From Caballeronia sp. dw_19 (GTDB lineage Bacteria; Pseudomonadota; Gammaproteobacteria; Burkholderiales; Burkholderiaceae): a stretch of DNA of 64,000 bases. Position 1 is the stretch's first letter, and the number at the start of each line of letters is the position of its first letter. The stretch lies in assembly GCF_018449515.1 (NCBI RefSeq), contig NZ_JAAVUQ010000003.1, positions 124,001-188,000 of the forward strand, in the 5' to 3' direction. Of the stretch, positions 1 through 8,885 are shown in pieces. A program made the translations under genes and the position numbers. A model generated the notes under the pieces. It did not search any database and was not told where the DNA came from. It worked only from the letters and a program-made list of their open reading frames with translations.

Positions 1-131
1 AGGGCGTACTCAACTGGCCCCGGAAACCTTGCCGTGATGTGGGTATACACTAGACAGATCATTCCATAGAACGCAATCAATCTGTAACATGCGGCCAACT
101 CAAGCCTTGTAGCCCATTCCACTTTGCTCAT
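1..131 (-). CDS. Class II aldolase/adducin family protein, N-terminal part, cut by the window edge
   Basis: An ATG at 131 is preceded by an AGGAGATCT ribosome-binding site and opens a frame of 43 codons that runs off the window. The peptide contains LELAACYRLIAFYGM and VYTHITARFPGP, which match the N-terminal helix and the 'THIS(A/V)R.PG' signature of class II aldolases (zinc-dependent fuculose-phosphate aldolase fold). Known family members split sugar phosphates or decarboxylate related substrates in the cytoplasm. It lies 100 bp downstream of the porin on the same strand and may share its transcript. The substrate cannot be judged from this fragment. Confidence 0.72.
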   Translation of the reverse strand, partial: MSKVEWATRLELAACYRLIAFYGMICLVYTHITARFPGPVEYA

Positions 132-231
132 AGATCTCCTGACTACACGATGCAGTCAATTCATATTCGATCCGACTGCCAGTAAATCTCTGGACAACCG
201 GATCGCCGATACCCTGTACTCAAACTCAATC

Positions 232-1371
232 TCAGAAGCTATGTCGAATACCGACGCGAAACGCGAGTTGATTATTCGTCGTCGAAGCCACAAATCCGTT
301 TAGGTCAGCAACGGCCGACTTCCCGAGCGAGTTGGTTCCAGCCGCATGCTGCCACGCCCCGATCAGATAAAGGCGCGTCGCTTTTGAAAGCGAGTACTTC
401 AGGCCTGCGTCAACTTGCACATAGTGCGCCGTATCACTGTAGGTATAGCTTGTCGCAACCCCGCCGTACAACGCAGGGGTTATAAAAGCTGAAGCGTTTA
501 CTTCAGCGGTCCTGAAGATTGCTGTGCCGGAAAACGGGGTGCTCGACGTCCGGACGACATTCTGGTAGCTCGTCTGGGTAAGCACAGCGCCCAACACTAG
601 CGGATTGAACGAGTACGACGCACCGAGATCGACAATCTGCAAGGATCTCGCGGATGCGTAGCCACTGTTAATCGGGTTCGTTAGTGGATCAGAAAAAGCG
701 CTATTTGCGACCGCGTCTGCGCTGCCCCCCCAGACGGCGGTAGCAGGCCTGTTAACCTTCATATAGCCGGCCGCAAGAGAGACCGGTCCTCTCGCATACG
801 TGCTAATGAAGTTAAGAACCTGTTTCTGGCTCACCGCGCCCGCTGTATTGCCGAAACCGTAAAGCGCTCCGAAGTGTGCCCCGCCGAGATCCGGCGTGAT
901 GTACTTGACCGCATTCTGGATATTGAAATCTCCAAAGAGGTTATCCATATCGGCAGGGCTGTCACCCAGGCCACCAGCCACACGGATAGGCGCCGCCAGC
1001 GGCCCAACCCCGTCGAGATACGATAGGTCATATTGCCGCCCTAACTTTACCACTCCGTATGGCCCGTCGAGCCCGACGTATGCCTGACGATTGAACTCAT
1101 AACCGGAAGAAGAAAATGCTCCGTTATTCGTAGTAAAACCGTTTTCCACTCTGAACACAACCTTGACTCCATCACCAATGTCTTCTGCACCAGTTAGCCC
1201 CCAATTGCTGGCACCGAGGGCTCCCGACTGCATGTTGATCTCGGAATGCCCGCCTTGATTGGTACTGTATTGAATGCCGTCATCTACGATTCCGTACAGA
1301 GTTACGGAACTCTGTGCGTTAGCCGCACCGGCCACAGCACCAAGAGCCAAGGTCAACATCATTTTTTTCAT
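232..1371 (-). CDS. Gram-negative trimeric porin (OmpC/Omp38-like)
   Basis: This 379-residue outer-membrane beta-barrel porin begins with a signal peptide (MKKMMLTLALG, cleavage probably after AGAANA) and then SSVTLYGIVDDGI, the first strand typical of Burkholderia porins. The C-terminus is RHSF, ending in the aromatic residue recognised by the BAM complex. KLGRQYD and the GLYGFGNTAG-like stretches fit the general diffusion porin family. I chose the ATG at 1371 over an upstream one at 1389 because a GGGAG sequence lies just before it and the signal peptide starts there. It probably takes up small solutes. An AT-rich region upstream (about 1390-1500) should hold the promoter. The partial aldolase gene follows downstream. 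Confidence 0.93.
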   Translation of the reverse strand: MKKMMLTLALGAVAGAANAQSSVTLYGIVDDGIQYSTNQGGHSEINMQSGALGASNWGLTGAEDIGDGVKVVFRVENGFTTNNGAFSSSGYEFNRQAYVGLDGPYGVVKLGRQYDLSYLDGVGPLAAPIRVAGGLGDSPADMDNLFGDFNIQNAVKYITPDLGGAHFGALYGFGNTAGAVSQKQVLNFISTYARGPVSLAAGYMKVNRPATAVWGGSADAVANSAFSDPLTNPINSGYASARSLQIVDLGASYSFNPLVLGAVLTQTSYQNVVRTSSTPFSGTAIFRTAEVNASAFITPALYGGVATSYTYSDTAHYVQVDAGLKYSLSKATRLYLIGAWQHAAGTNSLGKSAVADLNGFVASTTNNQLAFRVGIRHSF

Positions 1372-1689
1372 CTTAATCTCCCAATACATTAGTATAACTA
1401 AATAATAATTTAAACATAATTATGTTGTAACATAATATATATGAAATTAAATATTATTTATCTCGCTTACCTAACTATTTATTACACGAATCAAAAAAAT
1501 CAATGAGACTGCGCATTCGAATTTCGCCCGAATACGCCTCGCCTCCGATCGACCATAGATTCCCGAAGAACTGGCAGAACCGCCCACTAATGCAGGCTCA
1601 CATTCTCCAGGGAGTAGCCCGACAGGAAACTCGGGAGTGCGGGCATGTTGGTGAATCCGGATACGTTGTTTCTTACGGCATAACTTTGA
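1372..1689. other. AT-rich intergenic region upstream of the porin
   Basis: Positions 1390-1500 are strongly AT-rich, unlike the neighbouring DNA, and probably hold the porin promoter on the minus strand. No precise -35/-10 pair could be assigned. Positions 1500-1689 contain no convincing gene. The minus-strand frame after the end of the porin remnant shows no recognisable porin C-terminus. Confidence 0.4.
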
Positions 1690-1965
1690 TTACGCCACGT
1701 CAGGAACACGATCGGAGAAAGTTCCTAACCTGAAAATGTCCTTTAGGACGGAGCCAATATCTTCGGCTCCGAGCAGCCCCCAATCACTGCCTCCGAGTGC
1801 GCCGTTTTGCGTGTTGGCTTCGAAGCGGCCCCCATGATTGTTCGCGCATCGAACACCGTCATCGACGAGACCATAGCGCGTCACTGGGGATTGCGAAAAG
1901 GCATCAGTGGCGAACAACAATGCACCCAATGCAGGCAGATCAACTTTTCGTCGAAAAATAGCCAT
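1690..1965 (-). pseudogene. Truncated porin remnant
   Basis: This 91-codon frame starts with a degenerate signal peptide and then carries SPVTRYGLVDDGV, NGALGGSDWGLLGAEDIG and a following FRLGTF. These align in order with the first roughly 75 residues of the intact porin next door (SSVTLYGIVDDGI, SGALGASNWGLTGAEDIG). The frame stops after about a quarter of a porin, and no continuing barrel strands appear downstream. It is therefore a decayed second porin copy, either from a tandem duplication or from a separate acquisition. Identity to the neighbour is only moderate, so it was already diverged before or since truncation. Confidence 0.75.
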
Positions 1966-2350
1966 TCAAGAGCTCCAAATTATAATAGGGTTTTCCTATG
2001 TCCATGAGATCAGCCTCCAAGTGAAGGCGGGTCCGAGGGCTGAACTTATGTGACACCTAGCATATGGTTGACAAAAATCGATCTCACATTGACGTTTTGC
2101 ATGAAGGCCATCACGTATGGGAATGATGTTTTTTTCGAGACCGTGCGTAGAATTGGAAGGAATGCAGATATGTTATCCAAAATCCTTTAACACATCCTCG
2201 ATGGCCAATATTTGCACTCGTAGCGTCGAAAGAACAGCGGTTCCGCAGATGCGCTGCAGCGGCAAGTTAATGAGGTTTCGAACAATTTAATAATGGTAAA
2301 CATTCGATATCTTATTACGCTCGCGTTAAGTTTTTAAAAGGTCGTATTAG
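1966..2350. other. Intergenic region upstream of the oxidoreductase genes
   Basis: No gene is visible. A TTGACA at 2067 could be a -35 element for the gene at 2351, but no good -10 follows at the right distance. The region just before the start codon is AT-rich and includes AAAAGG as a weak ribosome-binding site. Confidence 0.3.
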
Positions 2351-2740
2351 ATGCCATTACGTACAGTACATCGAAAAAATGAACCGTCACTGAAGCCATC
2401 AGAAATCACTTTCGCTAGAGCTCGGGAGCGGGAAGGTCAGCTAGTTCGCGTTGCGGAAGAAACGCGAAGCCCGGTTAATTTTTTTATCGACGGAGTGAGA
2501 GTTTCCGCACTCGTGGGAGACACTGTTGTGACAGCGATCCTTACCCAGCAGCGGCATTTGAGACGAGCCGACTTCAGCGACACGTTCCGAGCCGGATTCT
2601 GCCTTATTGGTGCATGTCAGGACTGCTGGGTAATGTGCGAAAACGGGAAAAAAGTTCGTGGCTGTTCCACCCTGATCGAGGATGCCATGCGATTGGTTAC
2701 AGGTTTGGTGCCTGTAACCGAGGAAACGAAAAATGAGTGA
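2351..2740 (+). CDS. Small [2Fe-2S] subunit of an HcnA/hydroxyproline-dehydrogenase-type oxidoreductase
   Basis: This 129-residue protein has a plant-ferredoxin-like Fer2_4 domain over roughly residues 40-120. The cluster-binding cysteines are C84, C89, C92 and C105 in the pattern GFCLIGACQDCW plus GCST. Such small subunits pass electrons between the FAD subunits of D-hydroxyproline dehydrogenase, opine oxidases and hydrogen cyanide synthase (HcnA type). Its stop codon overlaps the start of the next gene by 8 bp, so the two are almost certainly cotranslated as a complex. The protein acts in the cytoplasm or at the membrane surface. The substrate cannot be told from this subunit. Confidence 0.85.
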   Translation: MPLRTVHRKNEPSLKPSEITFARAREREGQLVRVAEETRSPVNFFIDGVRVSALVGDTVVTAILTQQRHLRRADFSDTFRAGFCLIGACQDCWVMCENGKKVRGCSTLIEDAMRLVTGLVPVTEETKNE

Positions 2741-4172
2741 GAAGCCGAGCGTGGTGGTCATAGGGGCCGGCCCCGCAGGGATTCGGGCAGCCGAAATGCT
2801 TGTCTCGGCTGGCATTCGCCCGGTTATGATCGACGAAAATATAAGGTGTGGAGGGCAGATATATCGTCAGCCGCCGCCCAATTCCGGTTTCCGACGTACG
2901 CCACGCAGCCTCTATGGATTTGAATTCAGAAAGGCCGAATCGCTCCATGCAACAATGGATTCGATTCTTCCAAATGTCGACTACATGCCCGAGACCGTCG
3001 CTTGGGGATTTGAGCAGCAAAGGCTGCACGTTATCTCTAAGGCGCAAAGTTCAACGGTTCCATTCTCGCATCTGATCATCGCCAGTGGAGCTACAGACCG
3101 GGTTTTACCAGCGCCGGGCTGGACGCTGGCTGGTGTGTATACGCTCGGTGCTGCGCAGGTGTCGCTGAAATCGCAGGGATGCGTGATAGGACAGAGGGTT
3201 GTTTTGGCCGGTACCGGACCATTGCTCTATCTGGTCGCGTATCAGTACGTCAAGGCGGGCGCCAAAGTCGCCGCAGTTTTAGACTGCAATTCTTTGGCTC
3301 AACAGGCTGCTGCAACACCTCGTCTTCTGTGGGATCCGCATACATTTGCTAAAGGAGTCTATTACGTCGGTTGGCTGATGGCTCATGGTGTTCGCGTCGA
3401 GCATAGCGCGACGGTGGTGGAAATTTTGGGGAATTGTGCGGTAGAAGCAATTCGATGGAGACGGAATACTGGCAAGACGTCCGCCGAGATCAGAACCATT
3501 GCATGTGACGGAGTAGGCTTGAGCTTCGGCTTACGACCGGAAACTCAGCTTGCCGATCTCGCCGGATGCCGATTCTTTTTTGATGAGGCAAAAAAAGCCT
3601 GGTTACCGGAGCGGGATGCTAGCGGGAGAAGTTCGGTATCCGGTCTCTATCTCGCCGGTGACGGTGCCTCGATTGGGGGCGCTGACGCTGCGGAGCTGGC
3701 TGGTCGACGCGCAGCGCTTGCATTGCTCGACGACATCGGAGTTGCACTGCCAGATTTCAATTCAGACAAACTTGATCTCGTCCTGGACCGGAAACTTCGA
3801 CGCGCGGCAATTTTCCGATCCGGTATCGAAGCTGCTTTCCCTCCTCCGTCGAATCCTTCGGCAGACTGGCCTGATTCAATGGTCATATGCCGATGTGAGG
3901 AAGTGACCGTCGGGGAGTTGCGAACCTGTGTGACGACTGATGGCATCTCCGAGGTGAATCGTCTCAAAGCGCTCACACGTGTCTGTATGGGACGCTGCCA
4001 AGGTCGGATGTGTGGCGAGGCGGCTGCGCACGTTCTGAGTCACGCCATTGGCAAACCGCTTTCGGCAGTGGGACGGATTAGAGGTCAGGCTCCCGTCAAA
4101 CCAATAGCAATCTCCCCGGCGCTAATCATTGGGTACCGTACGGTTAGTACGTCAACATTGCGAGGCGAGTAA
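2733..4172 (+). CDS. NAD/FAD-dependent oxidoreductase subunit with BFD-like [2Fe-2S] domain (HcnB-like)
   Basis: This 479-residue flavoprotein starts with a dinucleotide-binding motif, VVVIGAGPAGIRAAE (residues 8-22), and has a second nucleotide-binding region further in. Near the C-terminus lies a BFD-like iron-sulfur region with C386-R-C388 (ICRCEEV) and C418/C422/C427 (VCMGRCQGRMCG). This architecture is that of the large subunit of D-hydroxyproline dehydrogenase, opine/octopine oxidase and HcnB. Together with the small subunit upstream and the DAO-type subunit at 5560 it makes a three-part amine-oxidising dehydrogenase. True cyanide synthesis is unlikely, because the hydrolase gene inserted in the cluster points to catabolism. 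Confidence 0.87.
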   Translation: MSEKPSVVVIGAGPAGIRAAEMLVSAGIRPVMIDENIRCGGQIYRQPPPNSGFRRTPRSLYGFEFRKAESLHATMDSILPNVDYMPETVAWGFEQQRLHVISKAQSSTVPFSHLIIASGATDRVLPAPGWTLAGVYTLGAAQVSLKSQGCVIGQRVVLAGTGPLLYLVAYQYVKAGAKVAAVLDCNSLAQQAAATPRLLWDPHTFAKGVYYVGWLMAHGVRVEHSATVVEILGNCAVEAIRWRRNTGKTSAEIRTIACDGVGLSFGLRPETQLADLAGCRFFFDEAKKAWLPERDASGRSSVSGLYLAGDGASIGGADAAELAGRRAALALLDDIGVALPDFNSDKLDLVLDRKLRRAAIFRSGIEAAFPPPSNPSADWPDSMVICRCEEVTVGELRTCVTTDGISEVNRLKALTRVCMGRCQGRMCGEAAAHVLSHAIGKPLSAVGRIRGQAPVKPIAISPALIIGYRTVSTSTLRGE

Positions 4173-4379
4173 GAATGGAGAACAACAATAAGAATTCCCA
4201 TACGTGTTGGGTCAACAAATCTACCTTCTAGGTGGATACCGGAAGTTGCGATCGCTGAAAAAAGTGTAGGTCAAGGTAATTTTCAACAGTACACAATAAA
4301 TACTTCGATTCTTGAGATTGATAGTTAGTTTTCCCAGTTACCCGTAATTCTTTTCCACGTGTAGAAGACGGAGATGTAT

Positions 4380-5252
4380 ATGCCTAAAACACGCTACGTT
4401 GTATCCGCGCCCGGCGTATATGCGCGAACGTCGCACGGCGACGTTGATCCGGTTGTATTTGATATCCCACGCAGCGGGCGGGAACTTCCGGGGTGGTTTG
4501 CGAGCCCTTCGACCGTCGCCGGCATCCGGAACTCCGCATCCCTGTACGTCGAAGAACTCTATAGCAAAGTCGTAGAGGGTGGTGCGACCTGGCTCTACGC
4601 CTGCTTTCCAAACGCCGTCATTGATCCAAACAGGAACGATGCAGATATCGACCCTGCTCAGATCGAGGGACAATGGCCGACGACTCTGCTTCCATCCGAG
4701 AAGGCGCAGGCAGGAAGTGGCTTGATACCGAGAAAAATTGGCGATATCGAATTGAACCCGGCAACGCTTCCTGTTGCCGAAGTACAGCGTCGCCTAAACG
4801 AACTGTACCTCCCATATCATGCGGAACTGGGGCGGTTGCTGGATACAGCCCATAAAAAAATAGGCGTGGCTTATCACCTTAGTTGCCACAGCATGAAGGC
4901 AATGCATCCTGCTTCGAAGGGCACACTCGCTCATCGACGTACAGATTTTGATCTTGGCGATCGTCGCGGCACGACTTGCAATCCGGAGCTTGTCGAACTC
5001 GTTTCTGAACATCTTAAAGCACTTGGCTACACAGTTTCCGTTAACCGGTATTTTGCTGGAGCTGAGGCAATACGTAGACATAGTTCGCCAGATCGCGGCA
5101 AACATAGCTTGCAGATCGAAATTGTTCGCGATCTGTACATGGATGAGAAATCCCTGGAAATCCGACGGGTCGAAGCGTCGCGGATTGCTGATGAAATGGC
5201 CGGTCTTGCTAGGAAGATCGTGACCTATGCTCAGGATCGGTCGACGAAATAA
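4380..5252 (+). CDS. N-formylglutamate amidohydrolase family protein
   Basis: This protein of about 290 residues has the FGase family hallmarks. They are DIPRSGRELP in place of the usual PHSG..P motif, YLPYHAELGRLL, a SCHSM metal-site segment, GDRRGTTCNPELV and a C-terminal HSLQIEIVRDLYMD. Members hydrolyse N-formylglutamate in histidine breakdown or related N-acyl amino acids. I chose the ATG at 4380 because the GGAG directly abutting the ATG at 4374 gives proper spacing only to 4380. It sits between oxidoreductase subunits, so it probably cleaves an N-acyl compound made or used by that pathway. NRNDADID replaces the more usual NR.P.D pattern, so the substrate may differ. Confidence 0.8.
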   Translation: MPKTRYVVSAPGVYARTSHGDVDPVVFDIPRSGRELPGWFASPSTVAGIRNSASLYVEELYSKVVEGGATWLYACFPNAVIDPNRNDADIDPAQIEGQWPTTLLPSEKAQAGSGLIPRKIGDIELNPATLPVAEVQRRLNELYLPYHAELGRLLDTAHKKIGVAYHLSCHSMKAMHPASKGTLAHRRTDFDLGDRRGTTCNPELVELVSEHLKALGYTVSVNRYFAGAEAIRRHSSPDRGKHSLQIEIVRDLYMDEKSLEIRRVEASRIADEMAGLARKIVTYAQDRSTK

Positions 5253-5559
5253 CGCCGACGGCACTCTCTTGCCGCAGTGATCATCCTCAAGAGGGCTGGG
5301 TTTACCTCAACACAGTTGAACTCGGTCAGCCGCGAAAGACTCACCACCGTCGTTAGGTTACTTCAAAAGCAATTGTGCATTTGATTAGATCGTAGGTCAC
5401 ATCGACTCATCCTGTGACCGCGATAGGGTGTCCCTGTTCACGGCCCATGCTGACGATCATTGCGGGAACCTAGAGCTCTCTGACATCAGTACGACCGATG
5501 GGATTTGCCAATTAGCATCTGAAGGGCGAAGCACCAGACAATATTAGAGAGGAACTCGT
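5253..5559. other. Intergenic region between amidohydrolase and FAD oxidoreductase
   Basis: About 300 bp with no coding potential that I can support on either strand. A GAGAGGA sequence at the right edge serves as the ribosome-binding site of the next gene. Confidence 0.3.
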
Positions 5560-6678
5560 GTGAGCGATGTTGAACACTATGACGTCGTCATAGCAGGTGG
5601 CGGACTCGTCGGTTCATCGGCTGCGTTGGCTTTGGCCCGGCGTGGTCTTCGGGTATGCCTGTTTGAAAGGCGTTTCTGCGGGGCGCAAGCGAGCGGGGTT
5701 AACTATGGCGGAGTGAGGTGCCAGGGCCGTCCGGTCGAACAATTGCCGCTAGCGCTGCGGGCCCGCAAGATCTGGAATTCACTTCCTGAATACATCGGGA
5801 TTGACGGCGAGTTTGTAGTATCCGGTCATCTGCGCTTGGCGCGCAGTGAAGCGGACCTCGCAGCACTCGAGTTATATGCCAAGACTGTTGCGCAGCATGG
5901 CCTTCAACTGGAAGTTTTAGCTGGCAGAACCTTGAGGCAGCGCTATCCTTGGCTGGGCGAGGCTGCGGTAGGTGGGTCGCTGTGTGCAATCGACGGTCAC
6001 GCAAATCCACGGCTGATTTCCCCGGCCTTCGCCCGAGCGGCGAAGACTGCTGGGGCAAAGATTCTGGAGAACACCCCGATAACTGAAGTCGAGCACGACG
6101 GTAGACTGTTCAGGATAGGGACGGACAGTGGCTGGGTCACTTCGGACTGGCTGATTAACGCGGCCGGTGCATGGGGAGGCCAGTTGGCCAGTCGCTTGGG
6201 CGATGATGTTCCCACGAAGACAATCTATCCGAGCATGTGGGTGACCGAACCACTGCCGGCACTCATCCCCATGAATGTGGGGATTTATGGAGGTGGCTTT
6301 TACGCCCGGCAAGTGACGCGCGGAAACTGTGTCATAGGCGGCGGAAGAGCTTACGGCGACGGTGAATACGCTCACGCGTCGGTCGACTCGGTGCTTACGT
6401 CGATGGAGATCGCAATATCGATGATTCCAGGTTTGTCCAACGCCCTTCTGATTCGTACATGGAGCGGCGTGGAGGGAGCAACGTCTGACTCAAATCCGGT
6501 CATTGGTTGCAGCCCTACCGTACCGCGGCTCCTACACGCTTTTGGCTTTTCTGGGGGTGGCTTCCTTCTTGCGCCCGGCGTTGGAGAAGTGCTGTCTGAA
6601 ATAGTCATCGAAGGCAAGACGGACGTCGCTCTTGACGCCTTCTCCATAAATCGATTTGAACCAAAATTAGTAGATTGA
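5560..6678 (+). CDS. FAD-dependent oxidoreductase, D-amino-acid-oxidase family (HcnC/opine oxidase subunit-like)
   Basis: This 372-residue protein starts with GTG after a GAGGA ribosome-binding site. The N-terminus has the FAD-binding Rossmann motif VVIAGGGLVGSSAALALARRG, and the C-terminus has GATSDSNPVIG and FGFSGGGFLLAPGVGE. This is the arrangement of the DAO superfamily (glycine oxidase, sarcosine oxidase beta, HcnC, hydroxyproline dehydrogenase beta). It probably forms the catalytic amine-oxidising subunit with the two iron-sulfur proteins at 2351 and 2733. Being split from them by the amidohydrolase suggests one catabolic operon, although the 307-bp gap upstream may contain its own promoter. 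Confidence 0.85.
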   Translation: MSDVEHYDVVIAGGGLVGSSAALALARRGLRVCLFERRFCGAQASGVNYGGVRCQGRPVEQLPLALRARKIWNSLPEYIGIDGEFVVSGHLRLARSEADLAALELYAKTVAQHGLQLEVLAGRTLRQRYPWLGEAAVGGSLCAIDGHANPRLISPAFARAAKTAGAKILENTPITEVEHDGRLFRIGTDSGWVTSDWLINAAGAWGGQLASRLGDDVPTKTIYPSMWVTEPLPALIPMNVGIYGGGFYARQVTRGNCVIGGGRAYGDGEYAHASVDSVLTSMEIAISMIPGLSNALLIRTWSGVEGATSDSNPVIGCSPTVPRLLHAFGFSGGGFLLAPGVGEVLSEIVIEGKTDVALDAFSINRFEPKLVD

Positions 6679-6919
6679 TTCAGCCGCTTTGTCCGCTGAA
6701 ATTCGATCTACGACGCAATGTCGTGGCTTTTGGAATGACAAACAGGCAGGTTGGTCTTCGAGCGAGGGATGTATAGCTGACAAGAATTCGACGTGCCCGA
6801 GTACACTGCCGACGTCATCTGGCGGACCTGCGTTACGAACGTAAGCGTCATGCAAACACCGTTGTTGACTGCGACGGACGAATGGTGCGCTGTTCGACGC
6901 GGTCGTTAGTCGGAATCTG

Positions 6920-7140
6920 CGCAACCCCGTCGGAGGGCGACAATTCGTCGATACGACTGATCGGGTAGCCTGCACAATGTGGATGAGCTTGCACGGCCAA
7001 TAAGGGGTAGACGGCGGCAGCGCGGCCGCCGCCGTCGACGCCCATGAATAGGAATTCTTACGGATCACACTAACTACAGGCAGCGTGTTCTCTACAATGT
7101 TATTGTCAATCTCTGCGGTTCCATTTAGCAGTCCGTTCGA
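6920..7140 (-). pseudogene. IS66-family transposase C-terminal remnant, frameshifted
   Basis: The minus strand encodes AEIDNNIVENTLPVVSVIRK in one frame and GVDGGGRAAAVYPLL followed by YPISRIDELSP in another. These match consecutive blocks near the C-terminus of IS66 transposases (GRLEIDNN.AER, then G.D.GG.RAA..Y.L, then HP.NRIDELLPWN). The order is right but a frameshift separates the blocks, and neither the N-terminal two thirds nor the inverted repeats are present. It is a dead fragment. The rest of 6679-7337 holds no gene that I recognise. Confidence 0.7.
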
Positions 7141-7337
7141 TCGGGACATCGTTACAATCGAACGCGATATACGAAGTGGGGTGTTGTCGCCCCAATCGGC
7201 TTCTTGGGTTACGCGATCGTACTTTTGCCGGACAGGACGATTGTCCGGAGCAGCACAGTTGCAATGGGCTCAGGCCGGCGATCGTCCTATACGCCGCAGG
7301 CGTTCGACGTTGGACCTAAGCGAGACGCGTTGAGACC

Positions 7338-8270
7338 GTGATCTTCGATCGACAGCACCTGGAAACGTTCTCTGTAGTGGTGGAGTTGCGGAACTTCGGC
7401 ATCGCCGCTAAAGCGTTGAATGTTACTCGCGGTGCAATATCGCAACGAATCATTGCGTTGGAGGAAGCCTTTGGGACGTCGTTGATCGTGCGCGACGGGA
7501 ACGTACCGACGCCTGCGGGCGAAGCGCTTCTCCGGCACATCCAAGTCCTCAAACTAATGGAAGCGGACACACTCCAACAAATCAAGCCTGGTTTCTATGG
7601 ACGAACGAAGATTGCGGTCGGGGTCAACGCAGACTCGCTAGCGACATGGTTTGAACCCGTTGCCTGTACTATTGCCAAGGAAAATTTTGCGCTGGAACTC
7701 ATAGTGGATGATCAGGATTTCACTCTGGCGGTGTTGATACGCGGCGAGGCGATTGGCTGTGTTTCCACGGCAAGCAGCGCGCCGACTGGATTTGTGGCGG
7801 AGGCCATTGGCGCTATGGAGTACGAGTGCGTGGCCACCCCCTCATTTTGTGAAGCGCATTTTCCCCAGGGACTTAATCTGCACGATATCCTAGCTGCACC
7901 GGCTGTGCTGCTTAATCGCAAGGAAGGTATACATGCGGCATTCCTTGATCGCTTGCTCGGATTCCCCATAAGCGGCTATGCCGTGCATTATTTCCCGTCT
8001 CCGGTGGCCTTGCTGATGGCGGTGCGGGCTGGGGTGGGCTATGGTCTTGTGCCGTCCATGCAGGTTCAGCCGCTTCTTGATTCCGGTGATTTGGTCGCCC
8101 TCGCACCACATAGCAGAGCTTGCGTCGATCTGTATTGGCACCATTGGGAGAAGGCGCCACCTAATGCAAGCGCGATCAGCGAAATGGTCATTCGGCACGC
8201 GCGCCAGGCGTTGACTCAATTGCCGCCAGCGTCGCTCGATAAGCGGGACGAGAGAGCGGTCGAGGACTGA
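7338..8270 (+). CDS. LysR-family transcriptional regulator, ArgP/IciA-like
   Basis: This 310-residue regulator starts with GTG. Residues 5-65 form the winged HTH (HLETFSVVVELRNFGIAAKA, RGAISQRIIALEE), followed by a periplasmic-binding-protein-like effector domain. The helix TRGAISQRIIALEEAFG and the HYFPSPVALLMAVRAGVGYG segment near residue 220 resemble ArgP/LysG, which controls lysine and arginine export (lysE/argO) in response to basic amino acids. No exporter gene is adjacent. It might instead control the amino-acid oxidoreductase genes upstream. It is flanked on both sides by gene debris, so its original partner may have been lost. Confidence 0.85.
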   Translation: MIFDRQHLETFSVVVELRNFGIAAKALNVTRGAISQRIIALEEAFGTSLIVRDGNVPTPAGEALLRHIQVLKLMEADTLQQIKPGFYGRTKIAVGVNADSLATWFEPVACTIAKENFALELIVDDQDFTLAVLIRGEAIGCVSTASSAPTGFVAEAIGAMEYECVATPSFCEAHFPQGLNLHDILAAPAVLLNRKEGIHAAFLDRLLGFPISGYAVHYFPSPVALLMAVRAGVGYGLVPSMQVQPLLDSGDLVALAPHSRACVDLYWHHWEKAPPNASAISEMVIRHARQALTQLPPASLDKRDERAVED

Positions 8271-8433
8271 GTGTTCGGGGGGGAGAGTTTGGCCGATGCG
8301 ACGCAGGCAGTTGATTCGACTCACGAGAGAAGGCGTTGGTGCGCGACCGAGATGCTAGTGCGACCAGGAGCGACAGTGGAAGCCCGAAAACGTAAGGCAG
8401 TTGCTTCCGGTATCGCTCCGATGCCCGGCCAGC

Positions 8434-8640
8434 GCATCAGGTACCTTACCGGTTCATTCGAGTCTCGATGCAGTCGGGTTTATTGCCATGATCAGCCGCA
8501 AACTGGCAGCGGCTAGCATTCCGTGCAATACGGTTGCAGACTATCGCCACGACTATATTCCCGTTCCCTTTGATCCCGCCGGCGAAGCGATGACCTTTCT
8601 AAGAGAAATCGCGACCGCATCTCGTGATTTGCCTTGGACG
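8434..8640 (+). pseudogene. ACT-domain protein remnant
   Basis: One frame carries LPVHSSLDAVGFIAMISRKL, then IPCNTVADYRHDYIPVP and AGEAMTFL. This matches the second half of the small bacterial ACT-domain family, where 'L.VHSSL.AVG', 'I..N.V....HDH.FVP' and 'A..AM..L' occur in this order. There is no start codon, and the N-terminal half is not found in the same frame upstream. It is therefore a fragment or a gene broken by an upstream frameshift. Its HDY replaces the usual HDH. Confidence 0.6.
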
Positions 8641-8885
8641 CGGCCTATGCAGGCACGCTCTCGGGGGTATTGTCCGAAGCGGTTAATTTTTCTATATCGC
8701 GGGAAATTTTCGTAGCGTTGGCACAGCAGCCTTGATCCATGCTGATGTATTCATTAGATTAAAGAAAACATAAAGGACATTTAACAATCATTTCCGGGGG
8801 GTGTCGGAGTATCTGATCCAGTCGCGTCGTGACCGGGGGGTATCTACTCCGGGATCAAGCGGTTTTGCGCAGAACTGGAGAGGAT
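8641..8885. other. Junction region between metabolic genes and conjugation genes
   Basis: No gene is seen. Positions 8740-8790 are AT-rich, a likely promoter for the operon beginning at 8886. Two copies of CCGGGGGGT start at 8794 and 8833 (39 bp apart), each followed by a TATCT-containing stretch. They could be an operator pair or the edge of the mobile element. Confidence 0.3.

Noticed and set aside
2351..6678. Hydrogen cyanide synthase operon hcnABC
   Set aside because: The subunits match the family, but the interposed amidohydrolase and the split third subunit point to amino acid or opine catabolism rather than cyanide formation.
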